A DNA stretch of 64,000 nt, taken from the NCBI GenBank assembly GCA_028829895.1, contig CM054184.1, positions 20,501,701-20,565,700 of the forward strand, in the 5' to 3' direction. The first letter of the stretch is position 1, and each line of letters opens with the position of its first letter. Source of the stretch: Sinotaia quadrata. Taxonomy: Eukaryota; Mollusca; Gastropoda; Architaenioglossa; Viviparidae. A program made the position numbers and the translations under genes. A model generated the notes under the pieces. It saw only the letters and a list, made by a program, of their open reading frames with translations, ran no database searches and had not been told where the DNA came from. This document shows positions 1 to 13,339 of this stretch, one piece after another.

Positions 1-1944
1 AATTAATTAGTTCAATGAAAATATTGAAATAGTTTCTTTTCCCCACACGTCATCCAAGAGCAAATTTGATAAATTATTTATTTGCTTGAAATGCTTTCAT
101 TATTGCTTCCTTGTGTTTATAAATGTATTAAATGTATTTTTTATTGTGACTTATGTGATTGAATGTGCTTGTTTATTGATTTGTATTCAAGTGAGTTAGC
201 TGTGCTTGCAGTATCTTTCACATTCTCTACAGGCATTTCAATAACTCCTTTAGTCATGAAGTAAACCCAAAAAGCCTGTCACATGTATACATTACAAAGA
301 ACATTATGTCTCTTGACATTACTCATATAACACAATGACATCTTAAATATATATATATTTAAAAAAACTACTAATGTGTCATGATTGTTCTTTTACTTAG
401 GATGTGTTTCTACAAATACCAAATAAAATGAAAAAGTTTTACATACATCAAATAAAATAAAGCAACAAAGAAGTATATGGATTATATTATTATTAATTTG
501 AATATGAACTACATGATAATAAAAGTTAGCACAAACAATAAAAAAATAAAAACCAACATGCCTGTAGAAGGAAAATATGCAGATTCATGTGCATGTGAGT
601 AAGAGTGTTGTTATATTATACATCAGTTGCTTTTTTTTTTATGAAGTAAATATAGATTTTGTCCATATTTTAATAACAGTCAGAAGGTAAGAATGAAGAA
701 AAATACACATACTAATAAAGTAATATACAAAAATAGTCCTGAATAAACTATATAAGAATTGTGTAGGCAGGAAATATGGTCAATACATAGATGCTTCCAT
801 TATGCAAGCAACAGTTATTAATGATGATATAATAAGTTCATCTTACGATGAAAGCTCATAATCAAGAATTTTGCAGTTTAAAGCTAGTTTTGTATTTTTA
901 CATCAAATTTGGATCTGCGCAGCTTGATCCGTGTGACAGCATCATACCTATGCTGCTCAGATTGAAGAAAATGTTCGACCCCGTGGGACACCCACTTTAC
1001 TTCCACATCACGGTTTAGTCATGCCTAGACAGATGTAGATAGCTAACAGAATGAACTGTAAGTTTGATGACTTTATTAACTAAGAAAAGAGAGACTGGCA
1101 TCACTGACTGCTTTAGATCTGATGACAGAAGAGAAAATAGTGTTGACAAGTGAAGCAATCACATACACTTAATCTCTGTCGACAATACTGTAGCTGAATC
1201 AGACTAATTTATTGTTCTTATGTGAGCAATCATACATTTAATTTATATCGATAGTTTCAGATTAATTTGTATTCTTATACTAGCACAAGCAGTGACAAGC
1301 CCACACAGTGCATACGTTCTTCTAGTTTATTGCTGTTAAATGTATTATTTCCCTTTAGAGTTTAGACAGTCATAGTCTTGTAGAGGACAGCTTCCCAGGT
1401 TGCCGAAAGAAGTTGGGAGACCAGTATTTATGGTAGTCAATCGAGTAGTATAGTCTTGTATAGTAAAATGATCTTTACGAACTCTTGAGACCAAACTCAG
1501 GCCACAAATCACCCCCTATTGGTTCTCGAATGGAATTCACAGGAATCATCTTATAGCAACAAGTTTTACTATAAGTTGATGAGAATGCCAGATTCACAGA
1601 CCAATGTAATCTAGTAGAGCACAGTAGTCACCATAGCATGATATGACAAAGGAAAATAAAAATGCCTTTTCCTCTGCAAAAGTCAAATTAAAGCAGCACT
1701 ACACTTCAGGTATATTTAATGTCTAAACTCCTTTCTCCCTTACATACATTCCCAACTTACAAATCCTGCAACAATTTCATTAGCTTGATACAAACACTGC
1801 ATAAGAAATATAGAATTGATCAAAATTCACAAGTATAATGTACGTGATAAAATAATGAACATAGAAATAAATGGTTCACAATTACATAAAGCATTCTCCA
1901 ATTCAAATCATAAATCAATAGCAAACATGTACACAAGCTGTCAG
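1..1944. other. AT-rich gene-poor sequence
   Basis: No gene is supported here. One short GC-richer stretch at about 903-1019 (+) reads as an open coding-like fragment containing MLLRLKKMFDPVGHPLYFHI before a stop. It has no convincing splice sites and I cannot assign it. The stretch around 1380-1640 is also less AT-rich and may be old transposon debris. Confidence 0.4.
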
Positions 1945-2003
1945 TCAAATTTTAATATAATTCCTTTTTAGCTGTCAGTCAAATATTGATATAATTCCTT
2001 CTT
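1945..2003 (-). repeat. Inverted arm of the 34-bp repeat
   Basis: Two units (AGCTGTCAGTCAAATATTGA type) are the reverse complement of the tandem array at 2285-2560. The two arms flank a roughly 280-bp unique core, which gives an inverted-repeat layout such as a decayed DNA transposon with tandem subterminal repeats might have. Confidence 0.6.
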
Positions 2004-2284
2004 ATATGTTTTCTTTGACTAATTAATTTTGAGAAAATACTAGCTTCTCCTTATGGGTACAGGAAAATACGTGAAGCAGCCTGTGCCCTCCCACGCCAAA
2101 TCTCCTTACCCTACAGATAACCTGCCTGTTATTGTTTTTCTTTTCTTTGCCAAAATATACATTTTTTGTTACATCTTCTGGAGAATTATTAATAAAATAA
2201 GTTAAGATTCTTATCTTGTAATTAGTTATGGGTGATTAATTAACAATAATAATCGTAACCATTAATTTGTGTGGCGTAGGCGTC

Positions 2285-2560
2285 ACAATATCAATGTTTG
2301 ACTGAACAGCTAAGAAGGAATTATATCAATGTTTGACTGACAGATAAGAGGGAATTATATCAATGTTTGACTGACAGCTAAGAAGGAATTATATCAATGT
2401 TTGACTGACAGCTAAGAAGGAATTATATCAATGTTTGACTGAACAGCTAAGAAGGAATTATATCAATGTTTGACTGAACAGCTAAGAAGGAATTATATCA
2501 ATGTTTGACTGACAGCTAAGAAGGAATTATATCAATATATGACTGACAGATGGTCAAACT
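2285..2560 (+). repeat. 34-bp tandem repeat array, about 8 units
   Basis: Units of about 33-35 bp containing TATCAATGTTTGACTGACAG and then CTAAGAAGGAATTA. Some units carry an extra base (GAACAG instead of GACAG). The array faces the inverted arm at 1945-2003. Confidence 0.85.
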
Positions 2561-5500
2561 TTGTAAAGGTGAATGCCCTAAATGATCAGTTGACTAAATG
2601 TTAGTAACAGATTTCTACTTTAAAGAGTGAAATGAATGTTACTGCTCTTATGAGTGACTTGAACAAAAATTTAATAATTTGCACAATGTTTGCTCCAATG
2701 CTACCATCATTTTAAAAAAAAAGACTTGTCTACCTTAGGTTTATGATGTCGTGCATCATTGTGATAATTATGTTAAATAAATTCCATTAATATGAAAGTG
2801 TGCACAGCTAGAAATAATTTATGTAGTTATCATTTATTTGCTAATTTTAATTTACACTGTAAACTGCCACTAGCACATAATGCACAAGAGTGTATATCTG
2901 CTGCATAAACTAATTATAATGTATGTGTGCTAGAAAAGTATTTCAGTATAGTTTATTGTTGGTTATATTTGTGAATACATTGATTTAAAACTCTTAAGGT
3001 TCTATACCTTTTTCAGTTATTTTCTAATTTATTTTTGAAAGATGTTTAAGGCTATTTAATTTATATTTTCTATTTAATGACGGAAAATTCAAACTTGCTC
3101 TGCATCAATGGTTTAGCAATGGATTGTACAAGTTGTGCAATGCATAAGGGCTCCGGGGGGGGGGGGAGTTGGGGGTGGTGGTCTTACAGAGGTAGAAGGC
3201 ACGCAAACAAATGTTTTAGGATCCTTCGCTTTAGACTACCGTAGACACTTTTTCATTTGTTTACCTGGTTTATGTTGTATGCAAAAGCGTGGGATTTTTT
3301 CATTTGAAATCGAAGGGGTTAGGGTTAACCCACTACCGAAACTATGAACAAGGTGTGTGTGTTTGAACTTGCTACGCCACTGATCTGCATGTGCGTGTGT
3401 GTCTGCGTTGATGCATATCAACACACACACACACACACACATCAATAGCTGAAGGTCCTTTGTAAAAAGTAGGACATTTTAACTGGTAAAGCACATAAAA
3501 TAATAGTTTTTTTTAAAACAAAAATATTATTGCAATACGCGTGTGGCTTTAGGAGGCCAAGTTAGAGGACGCTAAGAGTTGGCCTGCAAGCAAATCCAGC
3601 TAGTGTCGGCATAAAATACAGAACCTTGAGTACTTGAACACTAGAGCTAAGCACGTGATTGGAATACTAGAGTTAAGCAAGTAACTCGAAGCAAATGAAA
3701 AGTAAGCAATCTCATATGACGAAAATGGTTTTATCTCGTTTCTCCAATGTTGATGTGAAAATATGCCTTTAATGATTGATTGATTACCGGTTATATGTGT
3801 CCTAAAGCAGCTATGAAAAGCTCGATCTGGCTAGAGCTTGACCAAACATGCCCGCAGTGAAAGGGGTTAAACATACCTAACTGATGTGACATGATTGTTG
3901 CTAACGAACCTCTTTGACCAGCTTCGTACACGCAGACAACAATGCAATACAGTTTTAAAACAGGAAGTATACATTCGCATGGTGGGATCTCATATTCAAT
4001 GCAGGCACAGACTAGTAGAAGCCTGGAGAAAGAAAACAGACAAACACGAAAATTCATGGGGTGGGGTGGGGTGGGGTGGGGTGGGGAGGAGAGTGTATAA
4101 GGCAATACGAACGAGTTGTATAGATAGACATTAGTGAAGTCAGTTTTGCAGAAACCAGGATGTGAATGAAATCGACCCCCATTCTGCTAAAATGTGTTCT
4201 AATTTTCTTCTTTTTTTTTTTTTAAAAGATGAACACAATGCTTTATTTAATATTTGTCAAAATGTCACTACCCACCTCGCAATTGCTATACTCACTTTAA
4301 CTGCTGCTATGTTACAGCTCTTCTTGAGCTAGTGAATCAAACTAATTATATTTGATTTAGATCGATCTCTGTGCTTTGAGCACAACCAACATTCGGTAAA
4401 TGATAACCCGGTTGAATTTTATATTAAAAAATATATAATGTTGATAGTACGTTTGTTTCTTTGATTTGGCTTTCATGCTCAGCTCTGATTGAACTTTTCG
4501 CTAATTATTTTTTACGTAAGCATGCAGCCTTAGTACCGACTGATAGGTCTGAGACATTCTGGAGGGAAGATATAAAGCCGTTTAGTGGTTTGACTGATGC
4601 ATTTTTGTTCCCATGGGCAGCGGCAAAATCAATACTCCTACCAGATTTTAGGGATCTTGAACATGCACGATCTTCAGCACGCAGATTTAGCATTCCATCC
4701 GGTGTTATAGTCACAATATTAATTTAATTAACAGTTTTAGGAAAACCCATACCCCTTAGCGTTTCATTCTGCTAAGGCTAACTCATCTCTTTCTCGCACA
4801 TGTATTGAATACATAATAAGATATTCGCGTGCATAAATTTACAATATAAACTTAGCAACAACCTTCATGTAATTTACGTTAAAATTACATATATTTTCAT
4901 TGTCTAATCATTGCTAGATAAAACGTAGGCTAAGTATTTTGGCGCAAACTTCCAATTTGTCTATAAAAGTTTTAAATCGTGGCTCATGATATAAAAGTAA
5001 GTATTTTGTATTACAAATGCAACGACAGAATTAGTCGACTTTTATGTGCTAAAAGTGTGGTGCGGACATGCACTAAGGTTCCAAACGTATCTCCCAACAT
5101 TTTCCCTTCTCTTTGCTGACGTTTTTAATTATTCAGTTTTTTTTCCTTCACCTTCCTACACTTGCCGCGTCGATGACCCACAAATAGTGTGTTGTCAAGG
5201 CCTCCTCGTGTAATGTCATTCAAATAAAGGCATGGACAATGGATTTGATATAAACTTCTTTAATTGCTAAACAAATTTTATTTTAAAATATTCTATTTTA
5301 TATACAATTATTACTATTTAAGAATATATTAAGTACTAATAATGCGCGAAAATGCTGGAAAATCATGTTGTAAAGCTGATATCAAACATTCCAATCTCCA
5401 GTCCATATTATAGTACAAGATTCGTCAGTTTCTTGTCCCAGTTTCTAGATCGTCCTAGAACAGACTTGAAACTAGGCAGAAAGCGCGCGCGAGGGAGCAG

Positions 5501-6024
5501 GAATCAATCGTAGCTCGGTGGTTAGCATAATTGGTTTGGTATGTATGCATTATTTTTCTTCTGTTGTTGGCTCTTATGTAACTAATCATTGCACGTAATG
5601 CATTTCAACAGAAAAATTCAGCCGGCATGTGTTGTTGCTGTATATATCGCAACTTTTAGCACTGGCGTCGTTATTCAAACAAATGTATTTTGATTAAAAA
5701 TGTTTTACACTTACAGTAGGCCTAATTTATTTTCCACCAAACGTTTATTTTTAATGTCGTTTTCGCACAATTAGTAATCAGTATCGTTCAGTACGTTTTA
5801 GCGCCATAAGTTATGATATATGAAAACGAGTTAGGCAAAATGAAATATATATAAATAACAGAATTTACGTGTTTACGATGTAGCCTACAGTCTGTTAAGT
5901 TTTTAGTTTAAAAATGGCTAGTTTTCATTCATGAAAAAAAATATTGTCACAAGAATCAATAAAATTGCGCACAAAAATGATGGGGGAAAAGAATTGACTT
6001 GTCCCGCATATACTGTTAGCCTTC
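2561..6024. other. Intergenic, microsatellites only
   Basis: AT-rich with simple repeats: a G run at 3155-3166, a CA tract at about 3419-3440 and a GGGGT tract at 4058-4087. An open frame at 4461-4727 (+, 88 codons) is GC-richer over its second half and contains FWREDIKPFSGLTDAF. I do not recognise it and see no splice or start evidence. No other feature is supported. Confidence 0.4.
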
Positions 6025-6032
6025 TATAAATA
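6025..6032 (+). promoter_or_regulatory. TATA box of the small heat shock gene
   Basis: TATAAATA lies 83 bp before the ATG of the heat shock CDS, a spacing that would leave a 5' UTR of roughly 50-60 bases. I looked for clean alternating nGAAn/nTTCn heat shock elements. I found only loosely spaced TTC/GAA triplets around 5421-5460, so heat inducibility is not shown by the sequence. Confidence 0.55.
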
Positions 6033-6114
6033 TTGAGCGTATATAGATAAGACCAGTACGCTCAACATCATTGTATTCTTCCCTTAATGTTGCAGCTTCG
6101 ACGGTAGAATCACG

Positions 6115-6621
6115 ATGGAACTCGAAAGAATTCTCGCTCCCAGTCTTCTCGACTCGCACTTCTTCGATGATATTTTTGATGATAGCATCAACCGTGAAAT
6201 CGCACGTTTGCATCACGATTTGCGCCATTGCATGTCCCGCCTGACTCCACGTGACCCTATCTCATCGGACGGCGATGCGTTCGACAAACACAAGAAAGCT
6301 GTTAGCGAATTCATTACGGTCAAGGACGATGGCAGTCAGGAATTTCGCCTGCACGTTGATATGAACGCTTTTAAGCCGGAAGAAATCAATGTGAAAACGA
6401 AAGGGAGCTCTCTGACCATCCACGCAAAACACGAAGAAGTGACCGACAGCTCTTCGGTTCTTCACGAATTTTCTCGCACTTTCACACTACCGGAGGATGT
6501 GGATCCAAATGCCTTAGTGTGCTCTTTGTCCAAAGATGGCGTCATGTCCGTCAAAGGACCGGTGGCAGTAGCAGCTTTGGAGGAGCCACCTGAAAAGAAG
6601 AAAAAGTCGATTCAGGAATGA
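6115..6621 (+). CDS. Small heat shock protein (alpha-crystallin family)
   Basis: ATP-independent holdase chaperone of the alpha-crystallin/Hsp20 family, expected in the cytosol as oligomers. The 168-residue frame is complete and intronless. An N-terminal region rich in D, F and L (1-72) is followed by an alpha-crystallin domain at about 74-149. Visible family marks are FKPEEINVK (86-94), the EFSRTFTLPEDVDP segment with the conserved beta-7 arginine (R121), and SKDGVMSVKGP (139-149), matching the usual end of the domain. The C-terminal tail is short, polar and lysine-rich (KKKKSIQE), and I see no I-x-I/V oligomerisation motif. The start is the first ATG after the TATA box and fits the length of animal homologues. 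No canonical AATAAA lies close downstream; the nearest clear one is at 7768, so the 3' end is uncertain. It is unrelated to the receptor array on the other strand. Confidence 0.93.
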   Translation: MELERILAPSLLDSHFFDDIFDDSINREIARLHHDLRHCMSRLTPRDPISSDGDAFDKHKKAVSEFITVKDDGSQEFRLHVDMNAFKPEEINVKTKGSSLTIHAKHEEVTDSSSVLHEFSRTFTLPEDVDPNALVCSLSKDGVMSVKGPVAVAALEEPPEKKKKSIQE

Positions 6622-7949
6622 TGTTCTCCAACCCTTGAAAGGCCCCGTTGTTGCCAGTAGAAGCAACTGAGGTCAAGGCAGCTGAAGTCAGTTTTGAATA
6701 TTTGAACTTTTTATGTTTTGATCGTCAGAAGTGGTTTTTCCCTTTGAATCGAAAGCACAATATTTGTTCGTTGTTTTTTTTTTTTTAATTTAGTTTTTAA
6801 TATCTCTTAAGTGTTAATATTTGAGATAGATCAGTTGATATATGTAGTTAGTAATCTGATAACTGTAGAATAATTTACCTTGACTAAATTCATTAATAAT
6901 TTCTTTCTAAGTAATGCCGGTAAAGGAACTGAACTGTGAGCAACCCACAACTATATCAGTATATGCAATAAGTTTATTTTTTTTACATTTGGTGCTCTTT
7001 CTCAAATTTACACAAAACTCATATTGATAATTGTGTTCACTTTGGCTACATACATTTTAAATGCTTTTTGTGCATGTCCAAATTTTCAGTCAGATTAAAT
7101 TTACCTTTTGTTGTTATTGTCATTGTAATTTTTTGTATCAGACATTTTGTTTATGGTTCACAAAAGTTATTAAAATTTCAAATGGAATGAAATTACCTTG
7201 GGTATTTCTTATATATAACTTTTGCCTAGATTTGAAAAATGGAATAAGCTTGTCTAGTTGTGTTTGTGTTATAACTTATACACACTGATACTGTGATAGG
7301 TGCAGATAATTTTACTATCCAGTTAATTCTCTAAGACTGTAAGAGGAAGTATCCCATTCTTTAATTATTTGTAAGTTTAGTGAATTAAAACTAAGTTCTT
7401 GTATCATTTTGTTTTGTTCCTATTCACTAATTCAGCATAAATATGGAATATTTGACAATGTTCTTATCTGTTTTTTTGTGGGTTTGTTTTTTTACCATGA
7501 AAGTATCTATTTTTATTTATGAAAAGCAACTATCTGTACTTTAAATGCACATTTTAATAATCTTGCTGGTGAATGCTTAGCATACAACAAAGAGCTGGAG
7601 TTAAAGAAGTATGGCTATACAAATAGAGGCATTCATTTTTTTCTGAATTTTAGTACACAAAGAAATTGGATGTTATTTATTAGATTTGTATTCTTTTTAT
7701 TTATTTTTTTGTTGTAATAATGATATGTTAAAAATATAAATTCTAGTAACTGTTTTTTTAAACAGAAAATAAAATTCAAACTCATCCTCTGTAATTAAGC
7801 ACTCTGAATTTAGATGATATTAATTATTAGTGTATTTTAAAGTAAGCTTGAATTTTCTGAAATTACAAGAAAGAAACATGTCAGAGCTTATTAAGCATAT
7901 GAAGTTTTATATATATATATAAATAGCTTATTCTGTGAACAAGCATACC
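6622..7949. other. 3' flank of the heat shock gene, AT-rich
   Basis: Contains the 3' UTR of the heat shock gene and intergenic DNA. Possible polyadenylation signals are AATAAA at 7768 and another near 7973. The short open frame at 7061-7288 has no recognisable features. No other gene is seen. Confidence 0.4.
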
Positions 7950-9420
7950 ATTTTGTTACATGAAGTGCAAAAAATAAAGTTGATTAAACCTAATTATTTT
8001 ACATGTTAAAGTCTACAACAGGGCTTAATGCTCACATTAAAACACAAGAAAAGATAAAAAATGTTTATATAGGAGTTTGAAATGCGTAAAAAGCACATTT
8101 TATTGAAAACTTAGAAAGTAATATTTTACCAGAATAAAGATTTTTAAATAAGCAATATAATTATTACAATGACTATATTTTCATTATTAAACTAAATAAT
8201 TAATTTAATCCGGATACATTTAAATTTAAAATATGTATAAAACTAACTTCATAAAAGAGCTAACCATATTAATTGTTAGTAGTAAAATTATCAGCCATAA
8301 TAAAACTTAAAAGAAGCTCTCTTTTTCTTCTCTTAAAACTAAGTTATGATGCTGTGAAGATAATATAACAAAGTATAAATTTAAATATAAATAATGCTTT
8401 TTAATATATATAGGAAGCCTAATCAAGATATTTCTATTCTGGAATGTGCTTCACACATTTTTCTTTTTTAACGCTTAATACTTAATAGCTCCGGTTTAAA
8501 ACATACATCTATGTGAAACTTTAAATGCTAAAGAAACCACATAAATATGTAAGCTATTTAGAATGTTAATCAAATTAATGAAAATACATCGAGATTATCA
8601 GAAACCTTTGCTGCTTGAATGAAACTTTGATGATTTTGAAAATTTTCTCACCATTCCTTTACAATCGTGCTGTGAATGGGAAACAAAAATTATTTTCTTA
8701 TTTAGTATTTAAACTTATCACACCAAGACAAAGTGATTTGATCATCTTTCCAGAATATGGTGCCTTTGAAAAATGTGAGAAGTATTTAGAGTTTTATTGT
8801 CAATAGTTATATTTACAAATGTATTAATTCTGTTGTTATGGATTTAAAAAAGAAATCAAGTCCTATTAGTTTTCCTACAGCTAAATATAACGAATACATT
8901 TTTAAAAACAATGTGAATATATCCAGTAAATGAACTTTTTTAAAAGCCACACGATGCTTGTGTCTGACATAATGCTGTTTGGTGAAAAAGTACAAATTTT
9001 GGGTCTGATTTTTGTAGAAACTATGCATTGCAGATAATGTGCCTTTTGTAAATATTTCTACACAAAATTTACTGTTTACAGATAAAATGAATATTGACTT
9101 TTGCTTTAATGTATTGTCACTTCTAAGAAAACCTTGATAGGGCAAGTTTGTTAGATTAGTTATAACAGTGAAAATGGCTGTGTTCCCATGTAACTAAAAT
9201 AGGTGCCATTTTTCAAATCAAAACGAATTTGTTTTTACAAATAATGAAAACATGATTTAACACATATTCACTCAACTATCTTATTTATCCCATACATCAA
9301 TTCTGAATATATAGAATATAAACGTTATTTTAGTGCTTTATTTTTAAGTAAGTGCAATTTGAATGGATTCACTCTATGCAGAACACTTCCCCAGAGAATG
9401 AGCCATGTTTCAGTTATTGA
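7950..9420 (+). repeat. Dispersed 1.4-kb repeat, copy A
   Basis: This segment aligns by eye, in the same orientation, with 22335-23735 in intron 2 of receptor copy 1. Shared blocks include ATGAAGTGCAAAAAATAAAG at the left end, ACAACAGGGC, ATCGAGATTATCAGAA, TATATTTACAAAT and GAGAATGAGCCA at the right end. Copy A lies outside the segmental duplication and has no receptor exon beside it, so it looks like an interspersed element rather than a fourth gene unit. The open frames at 8615-8806 and 8813-9145 fall inside it and are not conserved as proteins. Confidence 0.7.
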
Positions 9421-12400
9421 TATGGGAGATAACTTTTCATTTGGGTACCAGAAAATTATAAGGTATACCACAGTACCAATATTATATAGGTATGTTTTTG
9501 AAAGTAAGACGTTAGTTGTTAGTTTGTAAAATACACATTTCTTTGCAGGATATAAGTTTGGGCATTCTATTTTTTAAAACTTTAAGCTTTTCCATAATTT
9601 GACTTGAAAATATTTAACACAAAAAAATGTGCTAAAGACATCCCTATATTGGATTATTATTCTTTACTGATGTATTTACATCTTTCCAAGTGTTGTTTTA
9701 AAAATTTTATTTGTGATGACATATCTTATAAGTTAATGGGTTTCTTTATTTCTCATAGTAAGTTAAAGCAGCACAATTAAATTTTATTTTCATTCCGGTC
9801 AGCGTGAATTACAGTAGTGTATAGTTATTTGTGAACATATTTGTTTCAGTAAAACTGTTCTATTGTGTTTACTGAATAATGCTTTTACTTTATGTTTTAA
9901 AAATAATATTCCAATAATTTAATTATTGCCCAGATATAATTTCATAAATTGTTTTTTTTTTTAAATATGTATTTCCGGTGTCTGGTTGCGATTTTTTTTT
10001 ATACTATTATAGTCACAATACTTTTTCATTAATTTTCTACATTTAAAAAGAAAAATGAAATTAAGTTAAACCATTATTATTATATTTAAAGTATTATAAT
10101 ACTAACATTAGTAACAAATAGAATTAAAGATTGCTGCTTAATATGTTTAACATTTTGCTTAAAGTAATGTTTTAGAATAAATTACAGAAATGAAGAACAT
10201 TTAAAAACTTGGCCCTTGCCACAACTGAAAATTAAATAATAATAGTAAATGATTTCGGCAGAATGTTTGAAACAACTTTGATACCACAGTGCTTTATATT
10301 TTTTTTAAAGTGCATGATTTTCAGAATGTATAGAAAATAGTAGTATTAAACTGTCTTTGTATTTAAGGTAATCAGAATGATTTAACCAAGACAAAATATG
10401 CATGATATTTCCCTTTTTAAATGAAGTGAAACTTAGTTAACTATTGATATGCAGGAATGCAGTATATCTGTAAGCATTTATTTCATTGAGTTACTTCCCT
10501 TTACTGGATTCACTATCTTATACTACCAAAGCGTTATTTGTATTTGAAATTTAAGCAAAATGGTTTCTTAATTATTTCTTAACGTGGTTTATCAGTGATT
10601 GTCCTTAACATTGTTAGAATTATGTCAATTCGATTTTCATTGTCAAACAAAATTTATGCTTTAAAGAATAGTGATTGAAATAATTGTACAAATGAGTAGT
10701 GGGTTATTTTTTGTTCTTTTAGTAGTTTTAGAGACTCAGATTACATACATTGACAATCATGTTCACCCTAGAGCAAAAAATGGCAAGAGTTAATATCTTA
10801 AATTTGATCTACACTGCATAAGTAAAAATCTAAACTTTTGAAACCGTCATTGGGAAACAAAATATTAGACATATATGTGCTCTAAATTTTAAAAATTACA
10901 ATATTATAACATATATAATGAGTCTTTTTACTGCATTACAAAAAAATGTGAAAGTTAAATCATAACACATGAGTACTGTTATATACCAGTGTTTGTTTAG
11001 AGACCCTGTCTCTGCATGAGGATTTAAAGATCGTTAATTTTTAACGTTACACCTATGCTGACGGCAGACTGGTTGCCAGACTCACCTTTCAGTCTCCTTA
11101 ATTAATTCTCTCAGTTTAGATGTTAACTATAGTGACAGAGGAATCTGTAATATCGTGTGAATTGGGTACATTATCCTAATAATGACTAATCATGCATACA
11201 GACATTCACATTTCACTCCGGCCCCCCAGCCCAATTCTCCCTTCAATCTTCCTCTTGCTAATAATTAGTCAACTTCTTTATTACAATAACAAAAGTATAA
11301 AAATATAATATTTAACAAAATAGTAAATCCATACATCAATACATTCAATATGAAGGTTATTAGGACTACCTATTCTGTCTTTAAATGTTTATGCAGATTG
11401 TAACACAAATTTCTGATCTCAAGCATCTACCAGACGCCCGCTTTGATCAGCATTTATTGGAGAAGGCCCTTGAGCAATTCACAGATAACAGTTTATCATT
11501 GAATGTTCTACCTGACTGGTCAGCTTAGCTCGTCACACTTGAATAGTGTACCTCATCGTCAGGTCCTCACCTCAAAGGCTGTAGAACTCAACATCAATTG
11601 AATGCCAACCTGGAATTCTCAACTGAACTCCAACCAAGAGATGGAACCCGAAAATGGTACAAAAATCCGGAATATAATAAAACCTGCTCTGAAACAATAG
11701 CAATTATTTCCATGAGCGATAAATCTTTTTTTCACCGATCCGTACGTAGTGGCAACAAATAGGTATCCTATTACAACTGATTTCAATTCGTATTTTTCAG
11801 GGAAGATAAAAATGGTTTAAACAATGCATATACATGATATAATTAAAATATAAATAAGTCGCACACAGGTGGGTTATAATTATCATATTAGCAAAAAATG
11901 TTTTGAACACAAGCGAAATAATGTACAGTACAGTAATGGTACAGTGAGGCATATATTAAATACTTTTTAAAATGTTACTAACCATGAATAATGGACTTGA
12001 AAGCTATTTAGAATCTAATTAATTTAAAAAGAAAGGATAAATCAAATTTTTCTTTTTCATGTAATCTTTATGATCATTTGTGACGAGTTGTTGCTTTCAT
12101 TAAGAACAAAAAATTAATAGATAAACAAACAATGTATGAATGTGGTCCAAAGAGTATATGTACTGTTTTTAATTTTTAAATATACAAACAACAAAAGGAA
12201 TAACTTTAAAAAAAAAGAAAAACAAAATCACCATGAATGTGCCATATTTCTTTGACAGCTAATGAGTCTAGGATGGTTAATATTTGGCAAGATATCTAAT
12301 TCAGACAAACTAATATACAAATGTACAGTTGATTACATCCAAATGTATAAGAATGTTTAGGCCCAAGATTTTGCAATCATTTGATGCATAGAGTTCCTGA

Positions 12401-13339
12401 AATTACTCCCTCCTATATTTGAAATATGAAATATTAATGTGAATATATGTTTGTTGAATCACTGAATTCATAAATCAGAACTAAAAACTGCATTTTGATT
12501 AATCATTAGTTATTTTATTTTCTGGCTCATAAAAGTTTAATATTAAAAAAAAAAAGTGTAAATAAATTGTTATGGCATAATGACTTTTAATGTAAATTTG
12601 TTAGCCATTAATTTGCATGCACTTAATTCCATTGAATAGTTAACAAATTTATGTGCATTTGTACTCTTTATGAATTACAAACTGATGAGTCATTAATAAT
12701 GGAAATAACCAGTCACAAATGTAAATTGATTAATAGGGTATGCATTGTTAGAAACTTATTGCCTGCCTGTGGCCGTGTGTGTGTACTATTTGTTTTCATA
12801 CCATGCTCATCTAGGGTATAAGTTGCTTTTTTTTAATTATGTGAGGAAAAATGCATTTCTCTGAAACTTGCTTGTAGATAAATATAGCTTCCTTTTGTAC
12901 AACTGTAATATACAAGCTTGCAAATTCAGACGTGCATTCTCTCTCTGGATATGTAAAATGTATGGCTTTGTTCCTTTAAAAAAAAAAAAAGAAAGCTTTC
13001 TTGTTGTGTTGTCTGGTGAAATGGGTGGTCACAATATATGGTAGTGTGTGATCCCTTCCCTCATTGCATTAATTAAAATGACAAGAGTCCATATTCCAGG
13101 ATTGGACTGCAGAGTAAATATGGATGATTTAATTGGTTATAAGATAGACAGTAGTCTCACAGTTCAAACTCCCAGTCACAATAATCCTGGATTAGTGGTT
13201 ATTTAGAAAATATGAATAAAATAAACTACTTTGTGGATTTTTAGTGGCATCTATTAATTAATGAATAAACGTTAGCTAAAAGTGTGATAATGTTTGGTAG
13301 TTTAATACTATTATGTCGCTTTTCTATTAATCATCAAGA
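9421..13339. other. AT-rich intergenic DNA
   Basis: No coding region, RNA gene or tandem array is supported. A less AT-rich stretch at about 10,990-11,700 resembles degraded interspersed repeat sequence but has no recognisable termini. The tracts at 12,545-12,556 and 12,978-12,991 are simple poly-A. Confidence 0.4.

Noticed and set aside
5510..5545. tRNA-like box A (TAGCTCGGTGGTTAGC)
   Set aside because: No box B or cloverleaf follows; at most a trace of a tRNA-derived repeat.
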